The notes under the pieces are model-generated. The model did not search any database. It was not told the DNA's origin and saw only the letters and a program-made list of their open reading frames with translations. A stretch of DNA of 64,000 nt, from the NCBI GenBank assembly GCA_902514945.1, contig CABXSO010000002.1:1-64000 (forward strand), in the 5' to 3' direction. This document shows, in pieces, positions 9,928-20,239 of the stretch (position 1 is its first letter; every line of letters starts with the position of its first letter). The translations under genes were made by a program, and so were the position numbers. This DNA is from an uncultured Pelagibacteraceae bacterium (lineage in GTDB: Bacteria; Pseudomonadota; Alphaproteobacteria; Pelagibacterales; Pelagibacteraceae).

Positions 9928-12507
9928 ATGGAAAAAAACGAAGTTTCTAAAAATCAAAATATAAAATTAATATCAATGCATGATGAGATGAGCTCATCTT
10001 ATCTTTCTTATGCCATGAGTGTTATTGTAAGTCGAGCTCTACCGGATATAAGAGATGGGCTAAAACCTGTTCATAGAAGAATTTTATATGCAATGTATAA
10101 AGGTGGCTATGATTGGTCTAAACAGTTTAGAAAATCTGCAAGAATTGTTGGAGATGTAATTGGTAAATATCATCCACATGGTGATCAATCAGTTTATGAT
10201 GCACTTGTTCGAATGGTTCAAGATTTTTCGATGAGCTTACCTTTAGTAGAGGGTCAAGGAAATTTTGGTTCTATAGATGGTGATCCTGCAGCTGCAATGA
10301 GATACACAGAGACAAGATTATCAAAAGTTTCCCAATTTTTAATTGATGATATTGAAAAAAATACAATAGAATTTAAAAGTAATTACGATGAAACAGAAAA
10401 AGAACCATCTGTTTTGCCAGCTCAATTCCCAAATTTACTTGTAAATGGTGCAGGTGGTATTGCCGTTGGTATGGCAACTAGTATTCCACCGCATAATTTA
10501 GGAGAAATTATTGATGGTACATTAGCCTTAATTGACAATAGAGACATAAAGATTAAAGATTTAATGAAGCATATACCAGGACCTGATTTTCCGACTGGAG
10601 GTGTGATAATAGGAAAAGATATCATCAAGCAAGGATATAATAAGGGAAGAGGTTCTTTTAAAATTAGAGGTGAGATATCAAATGAATCTCAAAAGAATGG
10701 TAGAGATAGATTAGTTATTAATTCCATTCCATACCAAGTTAATAAGTCTGTTCTTAATGAAAGAATAGCCCAATTAGTAAGAGAAAAGAAAATAGAGGGA
10801 ATTAAAGATATACGTGACGAGTCTAATAGAGAAGGTATAAGAGTCTCGATCGATTTAAGAACCGGGGTTGAACCTGAGACAGTGAAAAGACAATTGTATA
10901 AAAATACTCAGATAGAAAGTTCATTTGGTTTTAATACTTTAGCAATTGTTGATGGTAAACCAAAAACTTGTAGCCTTAAAGATTTTTTAGAGAGTTTTTT
11001 AATTTTTAGAGAAGACATTGTACTTAGAAAAACTAAGTTTGATTTAAATAAAGCTGAAGATAGAGCACATATATTAATTGGTCTTTCAGTTTCAGTTGAA
11101 AATTTAGATAAAGTTATAAAAATAATACGTACTTCTAAAACTCCTGAAGAGGCAAAGAAGTCATTGTTAAAGATAAAATGGAAAATTAATAAATCTCAAA
11201 AAATTATTACTTTAATTGAAAATAAAAAACAAAAGAATTTGTATTTTTTATCATCACCTCAGGTTGATGCTATTTTAGAATTAAGGTTACAAAAATTGAC
11301 TGCTCTTGGTATTAATGAAATTGAAATTGAAATTAAAAAACTTTCTGAATTTATTATAAAATTAAAGAAAATTATATCGTCTAAAAAAGAATTATTAAAA
11401 GTTATCAGTCATGAATTGAAAGATATTAAAGAAAAATATGCAGTACCAAGGCGAACTAAAATAATTGATGCTGTGTTAAATTATGATATTGAGGAAACAA
11501 TCCAGAAAGAAACTGTTCTTATTACAGTTACTTTGCAAGGATATATCAAAAGAGGGTCTCTAAAAACTGTTAAAATACAGAAAAGAGGAGGTAAAGGAAA
11601 AACCGGCATTACCACTCGAAATGAAGACTCTGTAATACAAACGCTTTCAGTTAACACACATACTTCGGTCTTATTTTTTTCAACAGAGGGTCTTGTATAT
11701 AGAATTAAAGCGTGGAAAATTCCTGAGGGCTCAGCATCTTCAAAAGGAAAGTCTTTGTTCAATATTTTACCGTTAAAAAATCATCAATCTATAAGTTCAA
11801 TAATGCCTTTTCCGGAAAAGGATGATGACTCAAGCAAATATCAAATAGTTTTTGCTACTTCAAAAGGAAAGATTAGAAAGAATAGTCTTGAAGACTTCTC
11901 ATCCATTAATACATCGGGTAAAATTGCGATGAAATTAGATAATAATGATAAAATAATTGGTGTTAAGATTTGTAAGGATGATCAAGACATAATCTTAAGC
12001 ACTAAATTTGGAAAATGTATAAGATTCGAGTCTAAAAAATTAAGAATTTTCAAGGGTAGGTCTTCTAAGGGTATAAAAGGTTTAGAATTAGCAAAAGATG
12101 ACGAAATAGTATCTTTATCAATCATAGATAATAATAAAATGAATAAAAATGGAAAAACCAGTAAAGATGAAAAATCGGAATTAATAGCAAAACAAAAATT
12201 TATTTTATCAATTAGTGAAAATGGATATGGTAAAAAAACATCACACTATGATTATAGAACTACAAATAGAGGTGGAAAAGGAATTATCGGAATAATCAAT
12301 TCACCAAGAAACGGAAATATAGCATCATCTTTCCCTGTAAATGAGGGTGATGAAATCATGATTTCCACAAACAAAGGTAGAGTTATTAGGCTATTTGTTA
12401 AAGAAATTAGAACAGCTGGAAGAAATACTCAAGGAGTAAAAATTATTAAGCTATCAGGAGATGAAAAAGTGGTTTCAGCGATTAAAATTGATGATAATTT
12501 ATTGTAA
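9928..12507 (+). CDS. gyrA: DNA gyrase subunit A
   Basis: [33 protein letters not shown], catalytic region AAAMRYTE, C-terminal beta-propeller. Confidence 0.97.
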   Translation: MEKNEVSKNQNIKLISMHDEMSSSYLSYAMSVIVSRALPDIRDGLKPVHRRILYAMYKGGYDWSKQFRKSARIVGDVIGKYHPHGDQSVYDALVRMVQDFSMSLPLVEGQGNFGSIDGDPAAAMRYTETRLSKVSQFLIDDIEKNTIEFKSNYDETEKEPSVLPAQFPNLLVNGAGGIAVGMATSIPPHNLGEIIDGTLALIDNRDIKIKDLMKHIPGPDFPTGGVIIGKDIIKQGYNKGRGSFKIRGEISNESQKNGRDRLVINSIPYQVNKSVLNERIAQLVREKKIEGIKDIRDESNREGIRVSIDLRTGVEPETVKRQLYKNTQIESSFGFNTLAIVDGKPKTCSLKDFLESFLIFREDIVLRKTKFDLNKAEDRAHILIGLSVSVENLDKVIKIIRTSKTPEEAKKSLLKIKWKINKSQKIITLIENKKQKNLYFLSSPQVDAILELRLQKLTALGINEIEIEIKKLSEFIIKLKKIISSKKELLKVISHELKDIKEKYAVPRRTKIIDAVLNYDIEETIQKETVLITVTLQGYIKRGSLKTVKIQKRGGKGKTGITTRNEDSVIQTLSVNTHTSVLFFSTEGLVYRIKAWKIPEGSASSKGKSLFNILPLKNHQSISSIMPFPEKDDDSSKYQIVFATSKGKIRKNSLEDFSSINTSGKIAMKLDNNDKIIGVKICKDDQDIILSTKFGKCIRFESKKLRIFKGRSSKGIKGLELAKDDEIVSLSIIDNNKMNKNGKTSKDEKSELIAKQKFILSISENGYGKKTSHYDYRTTNRGGKGIIGIINSPRNGNIASSFPVNEGDEIMISTNKGRVIRLFVKEIRTAGRNTQGVKIIKLSGDEKVVSAIKIDDNLL

Positions 12508-13001
12508 TGTCTAAAACCGCTATTTATCCCGGAACGTTTGATCCAATTACGTTTGGTCATATAGATGTAATTAAAAAATCTTTAAAGTTATTTGATAAAG
12601 TTGTTGTAGCTGTTTCAGACGGTGAAAATAAGAATTATTTATTTGATGTTGAAGAAAGAATTGAAATTGTAAAGAATGCTCTTTTTAAAGATTTGAATAT
12701 GAATAGAAAAAAGATAATTATTATTTCCTTCAAGTCTTTAACAACTACACTTTGTAAAAAATATAAATCCAATATAATTTTAAGAGGATTGAGGGCGGTC
12801 TCGGATTTTGAATATGAATTTCAACTCGCTGGGATGAATAGAAAGTTAAATGACAAGATAGAAACAATATTTTTAATGTCAGATGTTGAAAATCAGATTA
12901 TATCTTCAAAATTTGTAAAAGAAATTATCAAACTTAAAGGGGATATAAAAAAATTTACTACCAAAACTACAATTAAAGCTTTAAAAAATAAATATGAGTA
13001 A
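12507..13001 (+). CDS. coaD: Phosphopantetheine adenylyltransferase
   Basis: YPGTFDPITFGHIDVI and LRGLRAVSDFEYEFQLAGMNRKL. Confidence 0.96.
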   Translation: MSKTAIYPGTFDPITFGHIDVIKKSLKLFDKVVVAVSDGENKNYLFDVEERIEIVKNALFKDLNMNRKKIIIISFKSLTTTLCKKYKSNIILRGLRAVSDFEYEFQLAGMNRKLNDKIETIFLMSDVENQIISSKFVKEIIKLKGDIKKFTTKTTIKALKNKYE

Positions 13002-13554
13002 GTTTTTAATTAAGATAATAATTATTCTCTTACTTTTAACCAATAAATCGTTTACAGAGGAGAATATAATGATTTTAAAATTAAAAGATGGTGATGTAAA
13101 AATTGAGTTGTTTGATGATAAAGCACCAAACCATGTAAAAAGAATTAAGGAACTTGCAGAAAAAGGTAAATACGATAATGTTGTATTTCACAGAGTTATT
13201 GATGGATTCATGGCTCAAACAGGTGACGTTCAGTTTGGGAATTCAAGTTCAAATGATTTTGACCTGAGAAGAGCTGGGATGGGAGGCTCTGATTTACCTG
13301 ATCTTAAACAAGAGTTTAGTAATCTTCCTCATGATCGTGGAACTTTATCAATGGCAAGATCATCTGATCCAAATAGTGCGAATAGCCAATTCTTTATTTG
13401 TTTTAAACCAGCTCCTTTCCTTGACAAACAATATACTGTTTTTGGTAAAGTTATTGACGGGATGGAGTTTGTAGACAAAATAAAAAGAGGTGACGAAAAA
13501 AATAATGGATCAGTCACAGATCCTGATAAAATAATAAGTTTCAAATCTCAATAA
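12994..13554 (+). CDS. Cyclophilin-type peptidyl-prolyl cis-trans isomerase with signal peptide
   Basis: FHRVIDGFMAQTGD and GTLSMARSSDPNSANSQFFICF motifs. Confidence 0.95.
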   Translation: MSKFLIKIIIILLLLTNKSFTEENIMILKLKDGDVKIELFDDKAPNHVKRIKELAEKGKYDNVVFHRVIDGFMAQTGDVQFGNSSSNDFDLRRAGMGGSDLPDLKQEFSNLPHDRGTLSMARSSDPNSANSQFFICFKPAPFLDKQYTVFGKVIDGMEFVDKIKRGDEKNNGSVTDPDKIISFKSQ

Positions 13555-13568
13555 TACTTTAATTAAAA

Positions 13569-14675
13569 TTGAAAAAATTTGAATTTGAAATTCTAAAAAA
13601 GTATAAATTTGCAAGACTAGGTTTAATAAAAACACATAGAGGCAATATTGATACTCCTGCCTTTATGCCAGTTGGTACACAGGCCACTGTAAAAGCTTGT
13701 ACTATTGACGATATAAAAAAAACAGGCTCTCAAATTATTCTATCAAATACATATCATCTAATGATAAGACCAGGGATGGAAAGAGTACGTAATGCTGGTG
13801 GTCTTCATGAGTTTATGAATTGTGATCTTCCTATTCTTACTGATTCCGGAGGATTTCAGGTAATGTCATTATCTAGAATTAATAAAATTGATAAAGAAGA
13901 AGGAGCAATTTTCAATTCTCATGTTGATGGTAAAAAGTTTTATCTAAGTCCTGAAGAAAGTATAAAAATTCAATTAGGTCTGAATTCAGATATAGTGATG
14001 ATAATGGATGAATGCCCAAAAAAAACTGATGATTATGAAATTATAAACAAATCAATGCATCTTTCTTTATACTGGGCTGAAAGATCAAAGAAGGCTTTTG
14101 GTAATAATCCTCATAAAGCTTTATTTGGAATCATTCAGGGAGGTTTATTTAAAGACTTAAGACTTAAATCATTAGGAGGTTTATCAAAGATTGGTTTTGA
14201 TGGTTATGCTCTGGGAGGTTTGGCAGTGGGAGAAACTCAAAAGGAAATGTTTGATGTTTTGGATAATATTAAAGAATATATGCCTAATGATAAGCCACAT
14301 TATTTAATGGGCGTAGGAACTCCTAGTGATATTTTGGGTGCTGTTAAAAGAGGAATTGATATGTTTGATTGTGTATTGCCAACTAGGTCAGGTCGAACCG
14401 GTCTAGCTTTTACATGGGAAGGAAGAGTAAATATCAAAAATAACAAATACCAAACTGATAACAGTCCCTTAGATCCAAATTGTACCAACCTTAATTTAAA
14501 TAAATATTCTAAAAATTACTTAAATCATCTATTCAATACAAATGAGATTTTAGGCTCAATGTTGCTCACATTGCACAATATAAATTTCTATCAAGAGTTA
14601 ATGAAGGCTATTAGACACAATATCAAAAATGACACATTTGATGAATTTCACGATAAATACATAGATAAATTGTAA
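13569..14675 (+). CDS. tgt: tRNA-guanine transglycosylase
   Basis: THRGNIDTPAFMPVGTQATVK, ILTDSGGFQVMSL, FGIIQGG, HYLMGVGTPSDIL. TTG start likely. Zn motif is atypical (see findings). Confidence 0.95.
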   Translation: MKKFEFEILKKYKFARLGLIKTHRGNIDTPAFMPVGTQATVKACTIDDIKKTGSQIILSNTYHLMIRPGMERVRNAGGLHEFMNCDLPILTDSGGFQVMSLSRINKIDKEEGAIFNSHVDGKKFYLSPEESIKIQLGLNSDIVMIMDECPKKTDDYEIINKSMHLSLYWAERSKKAFGNNPHKALFGIIQGGLFKDLRLKSLGGLSKIGFDGYALGGLAVGETQKEMFDVLDNIKEYMPNDKPHYLMGVGTPSDILGAVKRGIDMFDCVLPTRSGRTGLAFTWEGRVNIKNNKYQTDNSPLDPNCTNLNLNKYSKNYLNHLFNTNEILGSMLLTLHNINFYQELMKAIRHNIKNDTFDEFHDKYIDKL

Positions 14676-14755
14676 TTAGATTTGTTTTTCTACAAATTCG
14701 TATTTGAAATATTTAGATAATTCTATATATACAATTTTATTTAAGTAACATTTGT

Positions 14756-14831
<76 letters not shown>

Positions 14832-14841
14832 CATATTTTTT

Positions 14842-15669
14842 TTAAGATACTTTAATTGGTGGATACTTAATTATTATTTCATTAGTCCATTGATTTATCA
14901 TTTTAATTCTATTGTCAGCAGATGGGTGCGTACTTAAAAATTCTGGTTGAGCTTTGCCTTTATTTTGCTCTTTCATTCTTTCCCATATTTTTCTAGTCTC
15001 TCGAATGTCATAACCAGAGAGAGATGAAAAAATCATTCCCAAATAATCAGCTTCACTCTCTTGTTTACGATTAAAAGGGTTCATAATTCCTATTTGTGAT
15101 AATAAGCCAACTGTATTCATTCCTGTAACACGATTGACACTAGATAATTTTCCACCACTTAAAATATCTATAACTTGAGTTCCAGTATTTAACAAAACTC
15201 CTCTACTAGCCCTTTCGACGGAGTGTTTAGCAACCGCATGGGCAATTTCATGACCCATTACTGCAGCTAAACCATTAGTATTTTTTGTAACATCTAACAT
15301 ACCGCTATAAACAGCTATTTTACCACCTGGCATACACCATGCATTCTTAATTTTTTTATTATCAATTAGAATATATTCCCAATCAAAATATGTTGTTGGA
15401 TCTGGTAAATTAGAATTTTCAAAATAAATTGATATAGCATCTTCCATTTTTGCACCGATTTCTTTTATTTCACTAAGAGATTTAGAATCTTTAATTAATT
15501 TTTCTTTTTCTTTTATTTTTTCATAAATTTGCGCAGCTTGCGCATTTAATTTAGCCTCGGGTATGAGCTTTAATTGCTTTCTCTCAGTGATTGGTGCTGT
15601 AGAGCAAGCGTTAATAACAAATCCACAACAACTACAACCTACATAAGTTAAAAATTTTCTTCTATCCAT
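14842..15669 (-). CDS. M48-family periplasmic metalloprotease
   Basis: Signal/lipobox-like N-terminus, HEIAHAVAKH zinc motif, ESEADYLG. Confidence 0.92.
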   Translation of the reverse strand: MDRRKFLTYVGCSCCGFVINACSTAPITERKQLKLIPEAKLNAQAAQIYEKIKEKEKLIKDSKSLSEIKEIGAKMEDAISIYFENSNLPDPTTYFDWEYILIDNKKIKNAWCMPGGKIAVYSGMLDVTKNTNGLAAVMGHEIAHAVAKHSVERASRGVLLNTGTQVIDILSGGKLSSVNRVTGMNTVGLLSQIGIMNPFNRKQESEADYLGMIFSSLSGYDIRETRKIWERMKEQNKGKAQPEFLSTHPSADNRIKMINQWTNEIIIKYPPIKVS

Positions 15670-15698
15670 TTTAATAAGTCCTTGATAATATATAGATT

Positions 15699-15776
15699 AT
15701 GAATCTTAATAATAAAATATTATTAATATTATTCATAATAGCAATAACTTTTGTAATATATTCAAGTTATAAATAA
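15699..15776 (+). CDS. Candidate 25-aa membrane microprotein translationally coupled to the DUF502 gene
   Basis: ATG...TAA encodes MNLNNKILLILFIIAITFVIYSSYK. Its TAA overlaps the next ATG as TAATG. Too short for the ORF track. Confidence 0.4.
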   Translation: MNLNNKILLILFIIAITFVIYSSYK

Positions 15777-16396
15777 TGGCAAAAATAAAGAAAAAAAAAT
15801 CATTAAGCTTAGTTCTTAGAAACTATTTTATTACTGGTGTGGTGGTATTAATACCTATTGGTTTTACATTATATCTTAGTAAAATTTTAATAGGAGTTTC
15901 ATCCAAAGTAATTCCACCTAATATAAACCCTAATAATTATCTGCCATTTGCAATTCCTGGAATTGAAATTATTATCTCGATAATTTTTATAACTATCGTA
16001 GGGGGTCTATCTTTATCTTTCTTAGGCAAACGAATTCTTAAACTCATCGATGATTTGTTTAAAAGAATTCCTGTTTTAAGAACTATTTACTCTGCAATAG
16101 TTCAAATGACAGAAACATTTTCTAATAAAGATGAAAATGGTAAAAAAAGTGTTGTTTTAATAGAATATCCTAGAAAAGGTGTTTGGGCTGTTGGTTTTGC
16201 AACTAAAGAAAACAAAGGTGAGATGGCAGAAAAAACAAATAAAAAATTAATCAATGTTTTTGTTCCTACAACACCAAATCCTACAAGTGGTTTTTTATTA
16301 ATGTTCCCAATTGATGAAGTTATATATTTAAATATGACATTTGAGGAAGCATCTAAATTTATTGTTTCCGCCGGAACGTCTACAGGTAAAAATTAA
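15776..16396 (+). CDS. DUF502 family membrane protein
   Basis: NYFITGVVVLIPIGFTLYL, RIPVLRTIYSAIVQMTETF, VFVPTTPNPTSGFLLMFP. Confidence 0.92.
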   Translation: MAKIKKKKSLSLVLRNYFITGVVVLIPIGFTLYLSKILIGVSSKVIPPNINPNNYLPFAIPGIEIIISIIFITIVGGLSLSFLGKRILKLIDDLFKRIPVLRTIYSAIVQMTETFSNKDENGKKSVVLIEYPRKGVWAVGFATKENKGEMAEKTNKKLINVFVPTTPNPTSGFLLMFPIDEVIYLNMTFEEASKFIVSAGTSTGKN

Positions 16397-18444
16397 GCAA
16401 TATCATTTATTATATCAGCTCTATCATATAATTTAATTAATGGTTTGAATCTGCTAATATCTTCATTTTCATTTTCAATTCTTTTGATTTCTTTTTCAGC
16501 CAAAATAAAAAGATTATGATTATGTACTGGGTCCGCTAATTTAAAGTTTTTTATTCCACTCTGTTTGAAACCCAGAATGTCGCCAAAACCTCTTAATTTC
16601 ATATCTTCTTCAGATATTTTAAATCCATCATTTGAATCTTTAAGTATATTAATTCTTTTTTTTGCATTATCACTTAAATTTGTCTTAAACAATAAAATGC
16701 AAGATGACTCTTTATTTCCTCTTCCCACTCTACCTCTGAGTTGATGTAATTGGGATAAACCAAATTTATTCGCATTTTCAATAATTATTACATTAGCATT
16801 AGGGAAATCTATACCAACTTCAATTATAGTGGTTGAAACTAAAATTTTAAAATCATTCTTTAAAAATCTGTTTAAGATAATTTCTTTTTCTTCAATAGTT
16901 GTTTTCCCGTGAAGTAAGAAAACTTGTTCAGGAAATAATCTACGTAGGAATTCAGATTTTTTAACCGCTGAAGTATGATCAATTTTTTTGGACTCATCAA
17001 TTAAGGGACATACCCAGAATATTTGGTTACCTAATTGAATTTCTTTTTTTACAAATTTTATTACATCATCAATTTTATTTTCAAGTTTACTATATGTTTT
17101 AATAGGTTTACGAATATTTGGTTTTTCGCGAATAATTGAAAGATCCATATCGCCATATATTGTCATAGTTAAAGTACGTGGTATTGGTGTTGCGGTCATT
17201 AAAAGAACATCACAATCCTTTCCAGCCTTATCAGATAATTTTTTTCTTTGACTTACACCAAACTTATGTTGTTCATCAATGATTATTAGTCCAAGTTTTT
17301 TAAATTTAACCTTTTTTTGAAAAAGAGCGTGAGTTCCAAAAACAATATCAATTTGTTTGTCTGATATTCTTTTTAAAATATTCTTTTTATCTTTATATGA
17401 AGATTTGCCAGAGAGTAATTCTATATTTATGTTTTTAGGAAATATCTTTTTAGCTAATAAGAAGTGCTGTCTTGCCAATATTTCAGTAGGTGCCATCACT
17501 GCTACTTGAAAACCTGAGCTGATAGTATTAAAAGCAGATAACAAAGACACTATTGTTTTTCCACACCCTACATCGCCCTGAAGTAATCTGAACATTTTAT
17601 TTTCGGAGCTTAAATCTTTATTTATTTCATTTAATGTTTTATTTTGATCATTTGTCAGCGAGAAATTAAGTTTAGACATAATTTCATCCTGTTTTTTGAT
17701 GTTAAATTTTTTTTTTGTTTTCTTTAATTTTTTGATTTTTTTTCTTATCTCTGAATTTACTAAAAAAGTCGAGAAAATTTCATCAAATGCAAGTCTTTGA
17801 TAAAAATTTTCTTTAAATTTTCCAATATTTTCTGGTTTATGTAATTTTTTAATTGAGTCATTCCAACTTATATTATTAAATTTTCTTAATATATTTTTTG
17901 AATGCCATTCATTGATTTGAGGTAAATTATTAATTATTTGCAAAATTATTTTATTATAAACCTTTTCACTAATTCCCTCAGTTAATGAATAACTATTGTG
18001 TTTTTGCCTAATTATAGAAGAGTCCTCTGAGACATATTTGGGATTAGTTAGCTGATATTTATTTCTAAAATATTTGATTTTGCCACTTATAGTAACTTCT
18101 TTTCCTATGGGTAAAATTTTCTTTATGTAACCTTCATAGCTATTAAAAAAAACACAATCTATCTCTCCAGTTTCATCTTTACATAAAACGCGATTTGGCA
18201 AGTTTCTAATTCTTGGAAATGAATATTTGATAGGTATTATTGTTATTGTTTGTACTTCATCTAATCTTAAATCAATTATTTTAGACGATAAGCTCCTATC
18301 AGTGTAAGATTTAGGTAATTTCCACAATAAATCAAAAACATTATTTATTTTTTTTTTTTTAAGTAAATTTGAGGTTTTAATCCCGACACCTTTAAGTGAG
18401 CTAAGGTCAGATAATAAGTATTCATAACTTCTTTTAATATCCAT
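16393..18444 (-). CDS. recG: ATP-dependent DNA helicase RecG
   Basis: RLLQGDVGCGKTIVSLL, IIDEQHKFGVSQR, MTATPIPRTL, QLRGRVGRG. Confidence 0.97.
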   Translation of the reverse strand: MDIKRSYEYLLSDLSSLKGVGIKTSNLLKKKKINNVFDLLWKLPKSYTDRSLSSKIIDLRLDEVQTITIIPIKYSFPRIRNLPNRVLCKDETGEIDCVFFNSYEGYIKKILPIGKEVTISGKIKYFRNKYQLTNPKYVSEDSSIIRQKHNSYSLTEGISEKVYNKIILQIINNLPQINEWHSKNILRKFNNISWNDSIKKLHKPENIGKFKENFYQRLAFDEIFSTFLVNSEIRKKIKKLKKTKKKFNIKKQDEIMSKLNFSLTNDQNKTLNEINKDLSSENKMFRLLQGDVGCGKTIVSLLSAFNTISSGFQVAVMAPTEILARQHFLLAKKIFPKNINIELLSGKSSYKDKKNILKRISDKQIDIVFGTHALFQKKVKFKKLGLIIIDEQHKFGVSQRKKLSDKAGKDCDVLLMTATPIPRTLTMTIYGDMDLSIIREKPNIRKPIKTYSKLENKIDDVIKFVKKEIQLGNQIFWVCPLIDESKKIDHTSAVKKSEFLRRLFPEQVFLLHGKTTIEEKEIILNRFLKNDFKILVSTTIIEVGIDFPNANVIIIENANKFGLSQLHQLRGRVGRGNKESSCILLFKTNLSDNAKKRINILKDSNDGFKISEEDMKLRGFGDILGFKQSGIKNFKLADPVHNHNLFILAEKEIKRIENENEDISRFKPLIKLYDRADIINDIA

Positions 18445-18466
18445 AAACTGATATTATATTCTTATT

Positions 18467-18724
18467 ATGACTGCTGATATAGAACAAATAAAAAAAAAGA
18501 TTATTTATCGATCAAATTATCGCGGCACAAAAGAAATGGATAAACTTTTAGGAGCTTTCACAAGTAAGTACTTAGATGAATTAGAAGGTGATGATTTAAA
18601 TCAATTAATTAAACTTATAGAAATTGATGATAACAATCTTTACAATTTTTATAATGGCTTAAATACAGATATAAAATTTGAAGATAATAAGATCAATAAT
18701 TTATTTAAAAATTTTAAATATTAG
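18467..18724 (+). CDS. sdhE: FAD assembly factor SdhE (succinate dehydrogenase assembly factor 2 family)
   Basis: IIYRSNYRGTKEMDKLLGAF; divergent from recG. Confidence 0.9.
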   Translation: MTADIEQIKKKIIYRSNYRGTKEMDKLLGAFTSKYLDELEGDDLNQLIKLIEIDDNNLYNFYNGLNTDIKFEDNKINNLFKNFKY

Positions 18725-18733
18725 TAGTTCAAA

Positions 18734-18823
18734 TGGCGGAGAGACTGGGATTCGAACCCAGGAAAGAGTTGCCCCTTTGCCGGTTTTCAAGACCGGTGCT
18801 TTCAACCGCTCAGCCATCTCTCC
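18734..18823 (-). tRNA. tRNA-Ser (UGA)
   Basis: Reverse complement GGAGAGATGGCTGAGCGGTTGAAAGCACCGGTCTTGAAAACCGGCAAAGGGGCAACTCTTTCCTGGGTTCGAATCCCAGTCTCTCCGCCA; long variable arm; anticodon TGA; encoded CCA. Confidence 0.96.
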
Positions 18824-18968
18824 GTTTGGATGGTTTTATAAGTATAATCTTAAATATCAACTAAAAAACAAAGGTATATTTTTATGTATTTGAGTAATTA
18901 GTATTAATCTTTCATGTAAAAATGTTTAATCATTTGGTAAAGTTAGAAACTTTAAATCATCTTTTATA

Positions 18969-20231
18969 ATGAAATACGATTTTTTAAAAACCTTTAACGT
19001 AGTATTAATATTTATAGCACTTTACATTTCACTTATCGTTGGTTTTTTTTTTGATGAAAACCTTAACCTTGGAGCAAAACCTGATTGGTATTTTGGTGAT
19101 ATACCAGTATTAGAATCTTTATCTGTAGATTTAAAAAAAACGCTTATAAACTATGATGTTTATAGTCATCGACATTCGCCAGTATATTTAATTTTTTTAA
19201 GTTTTTTGAAAAATATTGGTTTAGATTTTGACTTAATCAGATTTATACATCTTAATATATCTATTCTTCTAATTTATTTTTTTTACAAATGTTTACTATT
19301 AAAATTTGATAATATTGAAAAAAATATTCTTTTAATTTTTTCATTTTCAATTCTTTTATCACCAACATTTAGATCTTTGGCAATATGGCCGGATACAAGA
19401 ATAATTGGATTATTATTTTTTGTAATTTCAATATTAGAATTTTTGAAATATTTAAAACATAAGAAAAAAATATATATATGGAAAAACACAATTTTTTTAA
19501 TTTGCTCTTCATACATAAGTCCTAATTTTTCACTTTTTATAATTTTTTTTGGATATCACTATATAAAAGAAAGTAATTTTAGAGATTTATTTTTTTTATA
19601 TCTTTTTTGTTTGTTAAGTTCTTTACCAGTTTTTTATTATATAATTATATTAGATGTAAATTTTTTTATGGTAAACACGCCAGGTGAAATCGCTGGTGAA
19701 AATATAAGCCTAAGCTTAAATATTTCAGACAAAATTTTAATCATAAGTAGTATTATATTATTCCACTTAATCCCTTTTCTTTTGAATAAAGATTTTTTAT
19801 ATAAAACAATCGAAAGTCTAAAAAAAGATCTTTTAATTGTTGGTGTTATATTTACAATTCTTTTATATTTTTTTAACTATCAGATAAGTTATACAGGTGG
19901 TGGAATTTTCTTTCAAATTTCAAATCTTATTTTTAAAAATAATGCTTTATTTTATTTTATAAGTTTTGCATCATTAATCATAGTATATTCTTTTGTAAAA
20001 AATAATCTAAATAATTTTCTTATTTTCTTTCCTCTTATTTTTTCCAATATACAAAATACTATTTATCACAAATATTATGACCCACTTATTATGATACTTT
20101 TTTTTTCTATAATTATTATTCCTGATAGTTTGAAATTTTTTAATAAAAAAAAAAATATATTTATAATTTATATTTTTTATATTCTTTATATTTTCTTAAG
20201 AATAGTTAAAAACAATTTTTTTAGTATTTGA
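18969..20231 (+). CDS. Polytopic membrane protein of unknown function
   Basis: 420-aa ORF, very hydrophobic, many TM segments; no family signature I could recognise. Confidence 0.8.
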   Translation: MKYDFLKTFNVVLIFIALYISLIVGFFFDENLNLGAKPDWYFGDIPVLESLSVDLKKTLINYDVYSHRHSPVYLIFLSFLKNIGLDFDLIRFIHLNISILLIYFFYKCLLLKFDNIEKNILLIFSFSILLSPTFRSLAIWPDTRIIGLLFFVISILEFLKYLKHKKKIYIWKNTIFLICSSYISPNFSLFIIFFGYHYIKESNFRDLFFLYLFCLLSSLPVFYYIIILDVNFFMVNTPGEIAGENISLSLNISDKILIISSIILFHLIPFLLNKDFLYKTIESLKKDLLIVGVIFTILLYFFNYQISYTGGGIFFQISNLIFKNNALFYFISFASLIIVYSFVKNNLNNFLIFFPLIFSNIQNTIYHKYYDPLIMILFFSIIIIPDSLKFFNKKKNIFIIYIFYILYIFLRIVKNNFFSI

Positions 20232-20239
20232 ATTAATTA

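Noticed and set aside
18678-18893. ORF encoding ...GGETGIRTQERVAPLPVFKTGAFNRSAISP...
   Set aside because: It is a translation across the tRNA-Ser gene (antisense), a well-known spurious ORF type.
19702-19720. 19-mer ATATAAGCCTAAGCTTAAA also present near 38365
   Set aside because: By rough estimate this is close to the longest chance match expected in 64 kb of such AT-rich DNA.
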